From: Candidatus Zixiibacteriota bacterium
Lineage (GTDB): Bacteria > Zixibacteria > MSB-5A5 > UM-FILTER-46-8
Length of the DNA: 45,665 nt
Reading direction: 5' to 3'
NCBI GenBank assembly: GCA_014730345.1
Contig: WJIJ01000009.1
Location: 1 to 45,665, forward strand
The stretch's first letter is position 1, and every line of letters starts with the position of its first letter. The position numbers and the translations under genes were made by a program. Below the pieces are notes generated by a model that had not been told where the DNA came from, searched no databases, and saw only the letters and a program-made list of their open reading frames with translations. Positions 1 to 7,833 of the stretch are shown piece after piece.

Positions 1-6
1 ATCGCC

Positions 7-555
7 ATGTATACCGACGAGCAAACCACCCTCGATATTATGACCGGGTGCAAAAGCCTCGACGATATGGATGAAGTCGAAAAAGCGCAGTGGATGGTAT
101 TGCTGATGAAACGCATGGATAATTACATCCATGACGAAGAAACCAAACTGCAGATACTTTCCCAGTGCTCATGCCGGTGCTACGAAGACAGCCTCCACGA
201 ACTCCGCGCCGTATATGAGCAATCGAAAAATATCGATACGCTCCTGGAAGCTATGCACGGCAAAGTGTTCCTCGTCAAACCCGAACGCGACGGCAACCGT
301 ATCCTTATCACCAAAGCTCCCCGTTTTCCCGAAGAGCATGCCAACGCGAGTACTTCCGAAGAAAAACGCTATTATTTCTGCCATTGCGATAATGTCCGGG
401 CCCTCACCGATGGAATTTCGCTGACATATTGTTACTGCGGGGCGGGGTGGTGCAAAAACATCTGGGAAAGCATACTCCAGCGCCCGGTACGCATAGAAAT
501 AACCCAGTCGGTACTGCAGGGAGATGAAACCTGCCAGTTCGCGGTCTATGTTTAG
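7..555 (+). CDS. Cysteine-rich small protein, unknown function (DUF6144-like, tentative)
   Basis: A 182-residue frame; the two codons before the ATG are also open, so the true start may lie outside the window and no ribosome binding site can be judged. Nine cysteines fall in clusters: C54/C56/C58, C125/C127, C142/C144/C149 and C176. The C-terminal half has the pattern 'CHCDNVR ... YCYCGAGW', then a segment ending 'SVLQGDETCQF'. This recalls cytosolic DUF6144/4-vinyl-reductase-like small-molecule or metal-binding families, in which a CxC...CxC core precedes a 'GD..C.F' strand. I recognise the pattern only loosely and assign no reaction. There is no signal peptide or membrane segment. It is convergent with the lamin-tail gene downstream, with 258 palindrome-rich bases between them. 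Coding is well supported because the frame is compact and the cysteine motifs are not random; the family name is a guess. Confidence 0.7.
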   Translation: MYTDEQTTLDIMTGCKSLDDMDEVEKAQWMVLLMKRMDNYIHDEETKLQILSQCSCRCYEDSLHELRAVYEQSKNIDTLLEAMHGKVFLVKPERDGNRILITKAPRFPEEHANASTSEEKRYYFCHCDNVRALTDGISLTYCYCGAGWCKNIWESILQRPVRIEITQSVLQGDETCQFAVYV

Positions 556-813
556 ATTCGCATAGAAATGTGCCGGACTCGTCCTTCCATGCTCGCCCCC
601 GCGGCAAGTGGGCACTCGACCTATTTCCCTGTTAAAAATAATAACGGGCGTCGCGCAGAGGGGCATGACGCCACATTTTCTGATTCAACAGCGCGGTCGA
701 GTCCCCGCGCGCGACCGCAAAATATTACCCGGCAGATGGGGACACCTGCCGGGCACTATCCAGAGTTTTGCCGCGACCTCCAGGGATCTGGCGGTACGCG
801 TAATTTGATATAC
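556..813. repeat. Intergenic stretch with three GC-rich palindromes
   Basis: This convergent gap holds three stem-loops and no convincing gene. Hairpin 1 is 647-652 pairing with 667-672 (GGCGTC/GACGCC). Hairpin 2 is 693-699 pairing with 712-718 (GCGGTCG/CGACCGC). Hairpin 3 is 728-753 (described separately). None is followed by a clear T-run for the gene at 7-555. The density of palindromes suggests REP-like extragenic elements or the debris of one. Confidence 0.55.
728..753. repeat. Palindromic repeat, copy 1 (REP-like)
   Basis: Stem CCCGGCAG (728-735) pairs with CTGCCGGG (746-753); after one A-C mismatch two further pairs close a GGGA loop. Read on the minus strand, this unit and its flank match the hairpin at 44176-44197 at roughly 27 of 31 positions (shared core CGGCAG.TGTCC.CATCTGCCGGG). 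Two such copies 43 kb apart, both in gaps between genes, point to a dispersed extragenic palindrome family rather than chance. Confidence 0.65.
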
Positions 814-3420
814 TTACTTCAGCAGGTTCATCTTCCTGGTGGAAGAATAGTTGCCGGCTTCCAGTTTATAGAAGTATACACCGGAAGCAACCGAAGAAGC
901 ATCCCAGTTTATCACATGGGAACCGGCCTGCATCTGTCCGTCTAACAGGGTTTCAACTAACTGACCGGCAAGGTTATAAACCTTCAGGCTTACGTTTCCG
1001 TTTTCAGCCAGCTCAAACGGGATAGCGCTGGTGGCGTTGAACGGATTCGGATAGTTCTGACCGAGAGCGGTTACCGTCGGCAGATTCATATCTTCGCGTT
1101 CGAACCATTCCATATCGGTCCAGCTCGGAGCGCCATTGCGGGCCCATTCATGCAAGAAGATGAATTCGCCGCAGTCTTCGCTCTGGTAGGTGTTCGGAGC
1201 GGTTCCGACTTCGATAGCCAGGGCGACCTGGTTGGGCAGGTTGCTGTAGTTGCCCATGGTCATGTAGTAGTAGCCGGTGAAGCTTTCGCCGTCAGCCAGG
1301 TTGGTGGTCATGACCTTGTACATATTGAAATCGAACTGGGTGCCGCTTACGCAGTCACCGATGGTCGGATGAATTTCGCCGTATACATTCGGTACGGTAG
1401 CGCCGGTGGCATTGGTTACGGTGGCGCTGAAGCCAAGGTAACCGCCGTTGGACTGTACGTACGGGGTCAGAATTGTAAGTTCCACATCGAGTACGTTGCC
1501 AATGTAATTGGAGTTTGTAGCCAGCGGGGTACCGAAGCTGTCCGGGGCAACAGAAGCGGCCCAGTTGGAGGCAACATTGTTATCGAGGGCGAAGTCGATA
1601 CATTCGAGAGAAGGACCGTCGCCGTCCGGAGTGGAGGGCCAGGGCGATTCATCATCGTATTCAACAGAGTCGACCGCCGCGCCATAAAAGGTAGCCAGAA
1701 CGAGGTCTTCGCCGCCATTGCTCAGGGCGGTGCTGTTTTCAAACGGACCATAAACCCTGTCGGCATCCAGACCATAATAGTCGACTACGGTATCCGGAAG
1801 AACCGCTACCAGTACAAAGTCGTTCGGCAGGATGTAAGCGTCGGTCGGGAAGGTAAATTCAATTCCTTCGCGGAAGTACCAGTCGCTCAAATCAACTGAA
1901 TCGTTGCTGTTGTTGTACAGCTCGATGTATTCAAAGAGGGTATCTTCATTATCCGGGAGGTAATCATCCCAGAAGTTGTACATGATTTCGTTGATAACGA
2001 TATCAAAAGTGGCATCGGTGGTGTAATAGCTGAGAGTGTCGGAGATGGTGCTGTCGCCTTCGTTGTCCATGGCGCTTACGTAATAATTTACGGTAGTGCC
2101 TTCGGTCTGTCCGGGTATGGTGGCATAGAAGGAATCAGCAACATTGCTCATAGCCATGGAAGTATAACCACTGCCGTTGTCATAGTACAGGTCAGCGGAT
2201 ACTACCGAAGCGGTCAAAGCCAGATCGGTAATTGTTGCCGAGATCAAAGCGGACTGTCCAACACCCGGAGTAGCCGGGGTGTTCATCAGGTTAGCAATGG
2301 TCGGAGGCTGGTTGCCGCTGGAGTAAACAGAGTTCTGAGCCTTCGGGGTACCGAGGCTGTCCGGGGTGACCGAAGCGGCCCAGTTGGTGCCGAGGTTGTT
2401 ATCCAGATCCGGGCTGAGCAATTCAGCCGAAGGACCATTCCCGTCCGGTTCAACCGGCCAATCGTAATCGCCGTCCCAATAATAAACGGAGTCGATTTCG
2501 AATCCATTGGCGGAGGTAATCACGATAGATTCGCCGCTGTTATTCAACTGCCCGGAGAATTCATAGACCAGGGAAGTATCGATAGCGTAGAAAGTGGTTA
2601 CCGAATCGACATTCTGGCAGAGAACGGTGTAACCGCCGGATACGATATAGGTGCCGGCTCCGAAAGTATAGTCAATAGCGTTGGATACTACGACATTGTT
2701 GAGATTAACCATGGTAGGCTCAATGTTGTAGATCTCAAGATATTCGTAGTAATCATCATTGCCATGGTCCGGGTTGTACATGATCTCATTGATGACCAAT
2801 TCCGGAGTGGAATTTACGGCTCCGGGAGTTCCCGGACTGAGAAGGTTGTCATCGTAAGAATGCCACCAGTTTTCGCCAACGTTGTTGTCGAAAGCTGGAT
2901 TGAGAAGCTCCGCGGAAGGACCATCACCATCGGAGAGAGACGGCCAGGGAGTATTGTCATCATACTCTACGCTGTCAACTACCACATCGGCGTTGTCAAA
3001 GAGAACCACGATACCGCCGCTGTTACCCAACTGCTGCTGGTACCAGTTACCGCCCGGGTCGCCAAAGACGATGGAGGAGCTGAGGTTGTAGTGAGATGAA
3101 GAAGTCATCGAGTCAGCGCAACGGGCTACTACAACGTATCCGTTAGCGGCGATAGTGGCGCCGCCGGTGAATTGATACAGGGTATCATCCACGCCGTAGT
3201 ACAGGTTGCGGAGATAGTAACCATCGAGAACTACCGGGCTGGCATCGGTATTATGAATCTCGACGTATTCAAAATAATTGTCATCCATGGTCGAATCAGG
3301 ATCTCCGCCGTAGAACGGAGGATTGTACATGATCTCGTTGATGACCAGGTCTGCGCTCGCGGTGGAGACCGCGAAAAGAACTGCGAATACGGCAATCAAA
3401 GCAATGCCATATTTGTGCAT
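814..3420 (-). CDS. Secreted lamin-tail-domain protein with T9SS-type C-terminal sorting domain
   Basis: An 868-residue exported protein. Residues 1-23 are a signal peptide ending STASA. Three lamin tail domains follow, each opening with the strand 'LVINEIMYNP' or 'IVINEIMYN' (starting about residues 24, 207 and 473) and each closing with 'DGDGPSAELL..DNN' and a 'NWA/W..S...LGTP' tail. An Ig-like segment sits between the second and third (about 372-470). The C-terminus, from about 785, has 'GQNYPNPFNATSAIPFEL', 'VYNLAGQLVETL' and 'GVYFYKLEAG', the FlgD-like fold used as a type IX secretion sorting domain in FCB bacteria. Bacterial lamin-tail domains are usually surface adhesion or nucleic-acid-associated modules; no catalytic domain is visible here. 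The ATG has a good site, AGGAG six bases upstream. It is a single-gene unit with about 380 noncoding bases before it. Cell-surface location is inferred from signal plus sorting domain. Confidence 0.9.
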   Translation of the reverse strand: MHKYGIALIAVFAVLFAVSTASADLVINEIMYNPPFYGGDPDSTMDDNYFEYVEIHNTDASPVVLDGYYLRNLYYGVDDTLYQFTGGATIAANGYVVVARCADSMTSSSHYNLSSSIVFGDPGGNWYQQQLGNSGGIVVLFDNADVVVDSVEYDDNTPWPSLSDGDGPSAELLNPAFDNNVGENWWHSYDDNLLSPGTPGAVNSTPELVINEIMYNPDHGNDDYYEYLEIYNIEPTMVNLNNVVVSNAIDYTFGAGTYIVSGGYTVLCQNVDSVTTFYAIDTSLVYEFSGQLNNSGESIVITSANGFEIDSVYYWDGDYDWPVEPDGNGPSAELLSPDLDNNLGTNWAASVTPDSLGTPKAQNSVYSSGNQPPTIANLMNTPATPGVGQSALISATITDLALTASVVSADLYYDNGSGYTSMAMSNVADSFYATIPGQTEGTTVNYYVSAMDNEGDSTISDTLSYYTTDATFDIVINEIMYNFWDDYLPDNEDTLFEYIELYNNSNDSVDLSDWYFREGIEFTFPTDAYILPNDFVLVAVLPDTVVDYYGLDADRVYGPFENSTALSNGGEDLVLATFYGAAVDSVEYDDESPWPSTPDGDGPSLECIDFALDNNVASNWAASVAPDSFGTPLATNSNYIGNVLDVELTILTPYVQSNGGYLGFSATVTNATGATVPNVYGEIHPTIGDCVSGTQFDFNMYKVMTTNLADGESFTGYYYMTMGNYSNLPNQVALAIEVGTAPNTYQSEDCGEFIFLHEWARNGAPSWTDMEWFEREDMNLPTVTALGQNYPNPFNATSAIPFELAENGNVSLKVYNLAGQLVETLLDGQMQAGSHVINWDASSVASGVYFYKLEAGNYSSTRKMNLLK

Positions 3421-3803
3421 AAGTTACTCCTTTGTTTTAGTTGATTGTTCTATTTGAGGTTTATTTTCCCTAAACTGTTTTCCCGCGCTTAGAGAGTTGC
3501 CTCCTCGAAATCTTTTTAGCGCCCGCGTTTTATACTGCTAAAATCCCCGGAACCGATTCCCGGGAATACCCGACTAATATCTACAGATATATCTTTCTTT
3601 CAGTTATTCTATATTATGTAAAAGAACATACCGCAAAACCCCGCCTTGGACAGGGGCTCCGCATAAAATAAGAAGAAAAGAAATTACTCAAGGATATGGT
3701 ATTTAATGCATAAATGATATGAGAAGATTAGGATTATGTTAAGATTCTGTAAATTCTGGCGGGAGTTTTATATATCTTGTAGACACAAAATTCATAAAAG
3801 CCT
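3421..3803. other. Intergenic region upstream of the lamin-tail gene
   Basis: No gene is visible. On the minus strand it carries a candidate promoter (3608-3636) and an imperfect GC-rich palindrome around 3543-3565 (CCCCGG...CCCGGG) inside the predicted leader of the lamin-tail mRNA. A weak stem near 3634-3662 (CCCC/GGGG followed by TTTT on the minus strand) may end transcription from the yyaL-like gene. The leader would be about 180 bases, long enough to hold a regulatory structure, but I recognise no known riboswitch. Confidence 0.5.
3608..3636 (-). promoter_or_regulatory. Candidate promoter of the lamin-tail gene
   Basis: On the minus strand TTGCGG (3631-3636) and TATAGA (3608-3613) are separated by 17 bases. 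The -35 match is only moderate. The implied transcript start near 3601 leaves a leader of roughly 180 bases. Confidence 0.35.
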
Positions 3804-5906
3804 TCAACCTTCTTCGATAATCCTGAGCGCTTCGGAGATATCGCTTGTGGGTCTTTCGCATACCCGGTTGTGGCATATATAAATTGCCGTCTTTCCGTCC
3901 AGCGGCTTATAGTTCCCGATATATGGAATTACCTCTTTTATTTCGGAAGCGCCCTTCCCCGGTACCAAAACAATGGCCATGCTGGGGATGAAACGTTTGC
4001 TTATTTCATGCTTCGCCTCTTCAACCGAACCATCCACACCGGTCCCGGCAATGATTACCTCCAAACTTTCGCCATCCGCGAAATCAAAAGCAGATAACAT
4101 CTGGGTAAATGCTGTCGGCGAACCAGATATACGCCCGGAAAACGCCGATAGAATCTCTCTTGCCTTATTCTCGTATTCTACATTGCCGGTCAAACGGGAA
4201 ATCCTTATCATATTCAACGCCGCCATCGAATTACCCGAAGGAATAGCGCCATCGTAGATCTCCTTATTGCGAAAAATCAAATCATCTGAACTCCCGCCGG
4301 CGAGATAAAACCCCCCATCCCTGTCATCCCAGAACAATTTGAGCATTTTATCAGTAATCTCAATCGCGGTTTTAAGATAGCATACCTCGTGTGTTACCTG
4401 GTAAAGCTCAACAAGGGCATAGGCAAGAAAACTGTAATCATCGAGGTGGCCGGCGATAGCGGCTTGTCCGTCGCGATACCTGTGAAGCAACTCACCTTCA
4501 TCGGTAAGCATACTTTCAAGTATAAAGCCTGCCGCTTTTTCTGCCGTTCTGGCATAACTCCCATCATTGAACACTCGGGAAGCCAAAGCGAACGCGGCTA
4601 TCATCAAGCCGTTCCAGTCGGTTAAGACCTTATCGTCCTTATGCGGATGCACCCTTTTCTCCCTTTCGGTGAAAAGTTTATCCCGTATTGAAGTCAACCT
4701 CGGGCCGCCGGCCTCCAACGGTTGTTTCAAGTAAGGTATATTAAGGCCATTACTGCCGCCCTCCACCGGGTCAACGTAGTTGCCTTCCAGCGAAATATTA
4801 AATTTTTCTAAAAACCAGGCGGCTTCCTCTTCGTTGAGCACGGATTTGATCTCCTCGACCGGCCACAGGTAAAATTTGCCCTCAACTCCTTCGCTGTCGG
4901 CATCCTCGGCTGAATAGAAACCTCCCTCCGGCGAAGTCATATCCCGGGCGACATAGGCGAGTATCTCCCCCGCCGTACCGGAGTAAAAATCGTCTCCGGT
5001 CGCCTGAAAAGCTTCGATATAAGCTATCGCCAGCAACGCCTGGTCATAGAGCATCTTCTCGAAATGGGGAACGAGCCACTGCCTGTCGGTGGAATAGCGG
5101 TGGAAACCGTATCCTATATGGTCATACATCCCCCCCAAACGCATCATCCGCAATGTCTTCAGCGCCATCTCCCGGGCGCGTTGTTCACCGGAACGTTTCC
5201 AGTAACGCAATAAAAATCCAAGATTATGAGGCGATGGAAACTTGGGCGCGTTGCCGAAACCGCCATAGCGTTCATCGAAACGCCCTTTGAACTGGTCGAA
5301 TGCCTCTGTGAGTACCTTTTCACTCAATTCACCGCCGTAAGAACCCCTTTCCGCCTTTTTCAACGCATCCATTATCTGACCCACCGTGCTTTCTATCTGG
5401 GAACGGTTTTCCCTCCACCCCTTCATAATTGCAGGAAGCAGTTCCAGCATTCCCGGACGCCCGTAAACACTATTCTTTGGGAAATATGTGCCCGCGTAGA
5501 ATGGTTCAAGGCGGGGGGTTAGAAATACAGTCAATGGCCAGCCGCCGCTTCCGGTCAGCATCTGGCAGACATTCATATAGACATTGTCTATATCGGGTCT
5601 TTCTTCGCGGTCGATTTTAATGCTTATGAAATTCCGGTTTAAAAACAATGCAACGTCATCATCTTCAAATGATTCCTTCTCCATCACATGACACCAATGG
5701 CAGGTCGAATAGCCGATTGAGAGAAAAATCGGTTTATCTTCTTCGCGCGCTTTATCGAATGCCATCTGTCCCCACGGATACCAATCAACCGGGTTTTCCG
5801 CGTGCTGAAGCAGGTAAGGGCTTTTTTCAAAAATCAAACGGTTATATTTTTCGCCTCCATCCGGAGGAAGTGATTCTAACTCTTTTTCCGAAAGCTTTTT
5901 CATCAT
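3804..5906 (-). CDS. yyaL: Thioredoxin-domain protein of the YyaL/SSP411 (DUF255) family
   Basis: A 700-residue protein of the widespread YyaL/spermatogenesis-associated-20 family. An N-terminal thioredoxin-like domain (about 25-180) has the family hallmark '[17 protein letters not shown]', the redox motif C69-H-W-C72, and the cis-proline region '[11 protein letters not shown]'. The rest is an (alpha/alpha)6 barrel resembling glucosamine epimerases and cellobiose epimerases, with '[15 protein letters not shown]', '[13 protein letters not shown]' and '[10 protein letters not shown]'. Length is normal for the family (about 680-720). There is no signal peptide, so it is probably cytosolic. The enzymatic role is not established for the family; a redox or sugar-related activity is often proposed. 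Two adjacent ATG codons begin it, and the binding site is weak (GGGA). It lies downstream of another thioredoxin-fold gene but is separated from it by a terminator-like hairpin, so it probably has its own promoter. Confidence 0.93.
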   Translation of the reverse strand: MMKKLSEKELESLPPDGGEKYNRLIFEKSPYLLQHAENPVDWYPWGQMAFDKAREEDKPIFLSIGYSTCHWCHVMEKESFEDDDVALFLNRNFISIKIDREERPDIDNVYMNVCQMLTGSGGWPLTVFLTPRLEPFYAGTYFPKNSVYGRPGMLELLPAIMKGWRENRSQIESTVGQIMDALKKAERGSYGGELSEKVLTEAFDQFKGRFDERYGGFGNAPKFPSPHNLGFLLRYWKRSGEQRAREMALKTLRMMRLGGMYDHIGYGFHRYSTDRQWLVPHFEKMLYDQALLAIAYIEAFQATGDDFYSGTAGEILAYVARDMTSPEGGFYSAEDADSEGVEGKFYLWPVEEIKSVLNEEEAAWFLEKFNISLEGNYVDPVEGGSNGLNIPYLKQPLEAGGPRLTSIRDKLFTEREKRVHPHKDDKVLTDWNGLMIAAFALASRVFNDGSYARTAEKAAGFILESMLTDEGELLHRYRDGQAAIAGHLDDYSFLAYALVELYQVTHEVCYLKTAIEITDKMLKLFWDDRDGGFYLAGGSSDDLIFRNKEIYDGAIPSGNSMAALNMIRISRLTGNVEYENKAREILSAFSGRISGSPTAFTQMLSAFDFADGESLEVIIAGTGVDGSVEEAKHEISKRFIPSMAIVLVPGKGASEIKEVIPYIGNYKPLDGKTAIYICHNRVCERPTSDISEALRIIEEG

Positions 5907-5944
5907 ATATAGTCCCAGCTTAATATTAAGCGCCCGCTAAACCA

Positions 5945-5964
5945 ATTGGTAGTAAACTACCAAT
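5945..5964. promoter_or_regulatory. Perfect 8-bp inverted repeat upstream of the yyaL-like gene (candidate operator)
   Basis: ATTGGTAG (5945-5952) and CTACCAAT (5957-5964) flank TAAA. It lies 39-58 bases upstream of the yyaL-like start. On the minus strand TTGTAT, 17 bases, TTTACT could form a weak promoter whose -10 falls inside the palindrome. That position suits a dimeric repressor; a structural RNA hairpin is the alternative. Confidence 0.4.
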
Positions 5965-5967
5965 CGG

Positions 5968-6009
5968 ATAAAAATACAAAAGGCGGCCGGATAAAAGCCC
6001 GCCGCCTTT
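5968..6009 (-). terminator. Intrinsic terminator of the DipZ-like gene
   Basis: AAAGGCGGC (5979-5987) pairs with GCCGCCTTT (6001-6009) across a 13-base loop. Read on the minus strand the hairpin comes about 40 bases after the stop of the 6049-7167 gene and is followed by TTTTGTATTTTT. Confidence 0.8.
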
Positions 6010-6048
6010 ATAAATAAAACCAGATTGTACGGGTATTGTTCCGGTAAC

Positions 6049-7167
6049 TTAATTGACCGCCGATGTCATCTCCGGAATTACGCAGGAACCAAAGGTAAAT
6101 GAATAAACCTCCAACCCTTCGTTTTTGAAATGCACCTTTAATACATTTTCTCCGTAACGACTGCTGTTTACCAGATTATAGAGCCGGGGAGTATCCACTA
6201 TGATATAAGTCTCTCCGTCGTGCCCGTATTCAATATCATCGCCCGCCTCGTCAGGAGTCAGATAATCTCCATCGAGAGTAACATAAGCTTTATAACGGTT
6301 ATATCCGTTTTCCTCTCCGGGGCTTACGACCATGTTAACTTCGGACGCACGGTATTTCAAGCCTATATAATCATCATGGACATCGGTTTTCCGCGCATGT
6401 TTTACATATTCATCCTGGACATTCCATAATCCGTTCAGAAAAACAAAACCTTCCTCGAACTGTTCTGGAGCCGTGTACTCTTCGCTTTTACCAAATACCA
6501 GTTCCGGCATAGAACCAATCCGCGCCTTGCGGTAACCGAGGTATAATTCCGGGGTAGATTCATAACATATCGCTCCCGGCTGGTCTATCTCCCTAAGCGC
6601 GCCCGCCACCGGGGGAAGCTCCATATTGTAATCAATTTCCCTGAGCAATTGCTGGATACGCTCTTCCATTTTGCGATAGCCGCCCTCGCCTATTTGCTCA
6701 TGGTTGATATAGCCATAGCTGTCAATAAGATACTTCTGGGGCAGATAGCGGTTGGCATATTTTTCCCAGGTCTCGTATTCGTTATCCAAAACCACGGGAT
6801 ACTCAATTCCAAGCGCCCGTACCGCTTCTGCGGCATTGTTTTCCTTCCGGGCGAATTCATACTCTGGAGCATGAACACCGATTATAACCAATCCCTTGTC
6901 GGCATAGCGTTCGTGCCACAGCTTAAGATAAGGAAGAGTCCTGAGGCAATTGACACAGGTATAATCCCAGAAATCGACAAGGACCAATTTACCTTTGAGT
7001 TTTTTAAGCTTCAAAGGTTCCGTATTGAACCAGCTTTTCGAATCTATTTCCGGCGCTTTTATTCCTCTACGCATATCCACTTCTCCGGTTGAGTACTCGG
7101 TTATAACACCGAAAGCAATCAAACCTGCTAATAATACTATAACTAATGCTGTCGATTTAGTTCCCAT
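6049..7167 (-). CDS. Membrane-anchored thioredoxin-like protein with DipZ C-terminal domain
   Basis: A 372-residue protein. Residues 6-22 form a signal anchor or signal peptide, placing the rest in the periplasm. A TlpA/AhpC-TSA-like thioredoxin domain (about 35-175) contains 'LVLVDFWDYTCVNCLRTLPYL' split around the redox pair C71-x-x-C74 and 'YPVVLDNEYETWEKYANRYLPQKYLID'. The remainder (about 190-365) matches the carbohydrate-binding-like C-terminal module of mycobacterial DipZ: 'ICYESTPELYLGYR', 'GLWNVQDEYV', 'YRASEVNMV', 'FTFGSCVIPE'. The CcdA-like membrane domain of full DipZ is absent, so an unseen CcdA/DsbD partner would have to supply electrons. The likely role is extracytoplasmic disulfide reduction or oxidation. 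The ATG has GGAG five bases upstream. A terminator follows the gene. Confidence 0.88.
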   Translation of the reverse strand: MGTKSTALVIVLLAGLIAFGVITEYSTGEVDMRRGIKAPEIDSKSWFNTEPLKLKKLKGKLVLVDFWDYTCVNCLRTLPYLKLWHERYADKGLVIIGVHAPEYEFARKENNAAEAVRALGIEYPVVLDNEYETWEKYANRYLPQKYLIDSYGYINHEQIGEGGYRKMEERIQQLLREIDYNMELPPVAGALREIDQPGAICYESTPELYLGYRKARIGSMPELVFGKSEEYTAPEQFEEGFVFLNGLWNVQDEYVKHARKTDVHDDYIGLKYRASEVNMVVSPGEENGYNRYKAYVTLDGDYLTPDEAGDDIEYGHDGETYIIVDTPRLYNLVNSSRYGENVLKVHFKNEGLEVYSFTFGSCVIPEMTSAVN

Positions 7168-7302
7168 TATTTCTCCGTTTATTCTTCACAATGCATGGTA
7201 CAACAGGACCTTATTGCCCATTTGTTCCCACCGGTGATAACAATGTTTCCGGTGAAGATTAAAGATACGCATTAAAACAATTTTAGTTTCCAAAACCGGC
7301 AA

Positions 7303-7689
7303 TTAAACCTCAACCTGGTTGTTTTTCTTCATATCATCAATTATCGTTAATATCTCTCTTACAAATCCGCACTTACACTTAGATGGACAAGGACGCAGAA
7401 TTGATTCATTTAAACAGTACCCGGGACACTCCTTTGTGCCTGTTTTCTTCTCCTCGTAGACCGTCCCGCCATAAAGGTCGAAAAACAACCCCGCCTTTAC
7501 TGCGATAGTTGACCCGCATTCATCTGTTATATGCGTAAAAAGAAACCACCCATTTTCAAGGTTATCCAAATCCGCCTGGTATCCGTTTAAAGACAAGCTG
7601 TTATCATACAGAAAACTGTCCCGGTCTTCCCATTCATACTCGCACATACTGCATTGAGCGAACAGCTGTCGTTGAGTTCCTGTTGCCAT
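7303..7689 (-). CDS. Small cysteine-rich cytosolic protein, unknown function
   Basis: A 128-residue protein with three cysteine groups: C13-x-x-C16 near the N-terminus, a central single Cys in 'HITDECGST', and a C-terminal cluster 'ECPGYC' followed by 'CPSKCKCGFVREIL'. The spacing suggests two zinc-knuckle-like sites or an Fe-S site. The segment 'LSLNGYQADLDNLENGWFLFTH' (22 residues here, 7-15 bp apart pieces conserved in similar proteins I have seen) is typical of an unnamed small bacterial family. No signal peptide or membrane segment. The ATG is preceded by a strong GGGGGG tract three bases upstream. It lies 144 bases downstream of the LonB gene, so it may be read from its own promoter. 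No function can be assigned. Confidence 0.75.
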   Translation of the reverse strand: MATGTQRQLFAQCSMCEYEWEDRDSFLYDNSLSLNGYQADLDNLENGWFLFTHITDECGSTIAVKAGLFFDLYGGTVYEEKKTGTKECPGYCLNESILRPCPSKCKCGFVREILTIIDDMKKNNQVEV

Positions 7690-7833
7690 GATCCCCCCTG
7701 ATATAGCATTAATATGGTTGTTTTTGTATTATTCGGCGATGAAACTAATCGCTTGAAAAGTATTGAAAAGATATTAAATTTTAAACAGCGGTAAAGGTTT
7801 ATTAAAACATATATGAAACCATAACCGGTTTAA

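Noticed and set aside
568-945. 125-codon plus-strand frame
   Set aside because: It runs through the palindrome cluster and into the antisense of the lamin-tail C-terminus; no motif and no ribosome site.
1150-1899. 249-codon plus-strand frame opposite the lamin-tail gene
   Set aside because: It is the antisense of a well-supported secreted protein, with a Val/Gly-rich composition typical of a shadow frame and no start signal.
1500-3300. Similar DNA segments that could look like a repeat array or CRISPR
   Set aside because: The similar segments are in frame, hundreds of bases apart and encode repeated lamin-tail domains; there are no short regularly spaced repeats.
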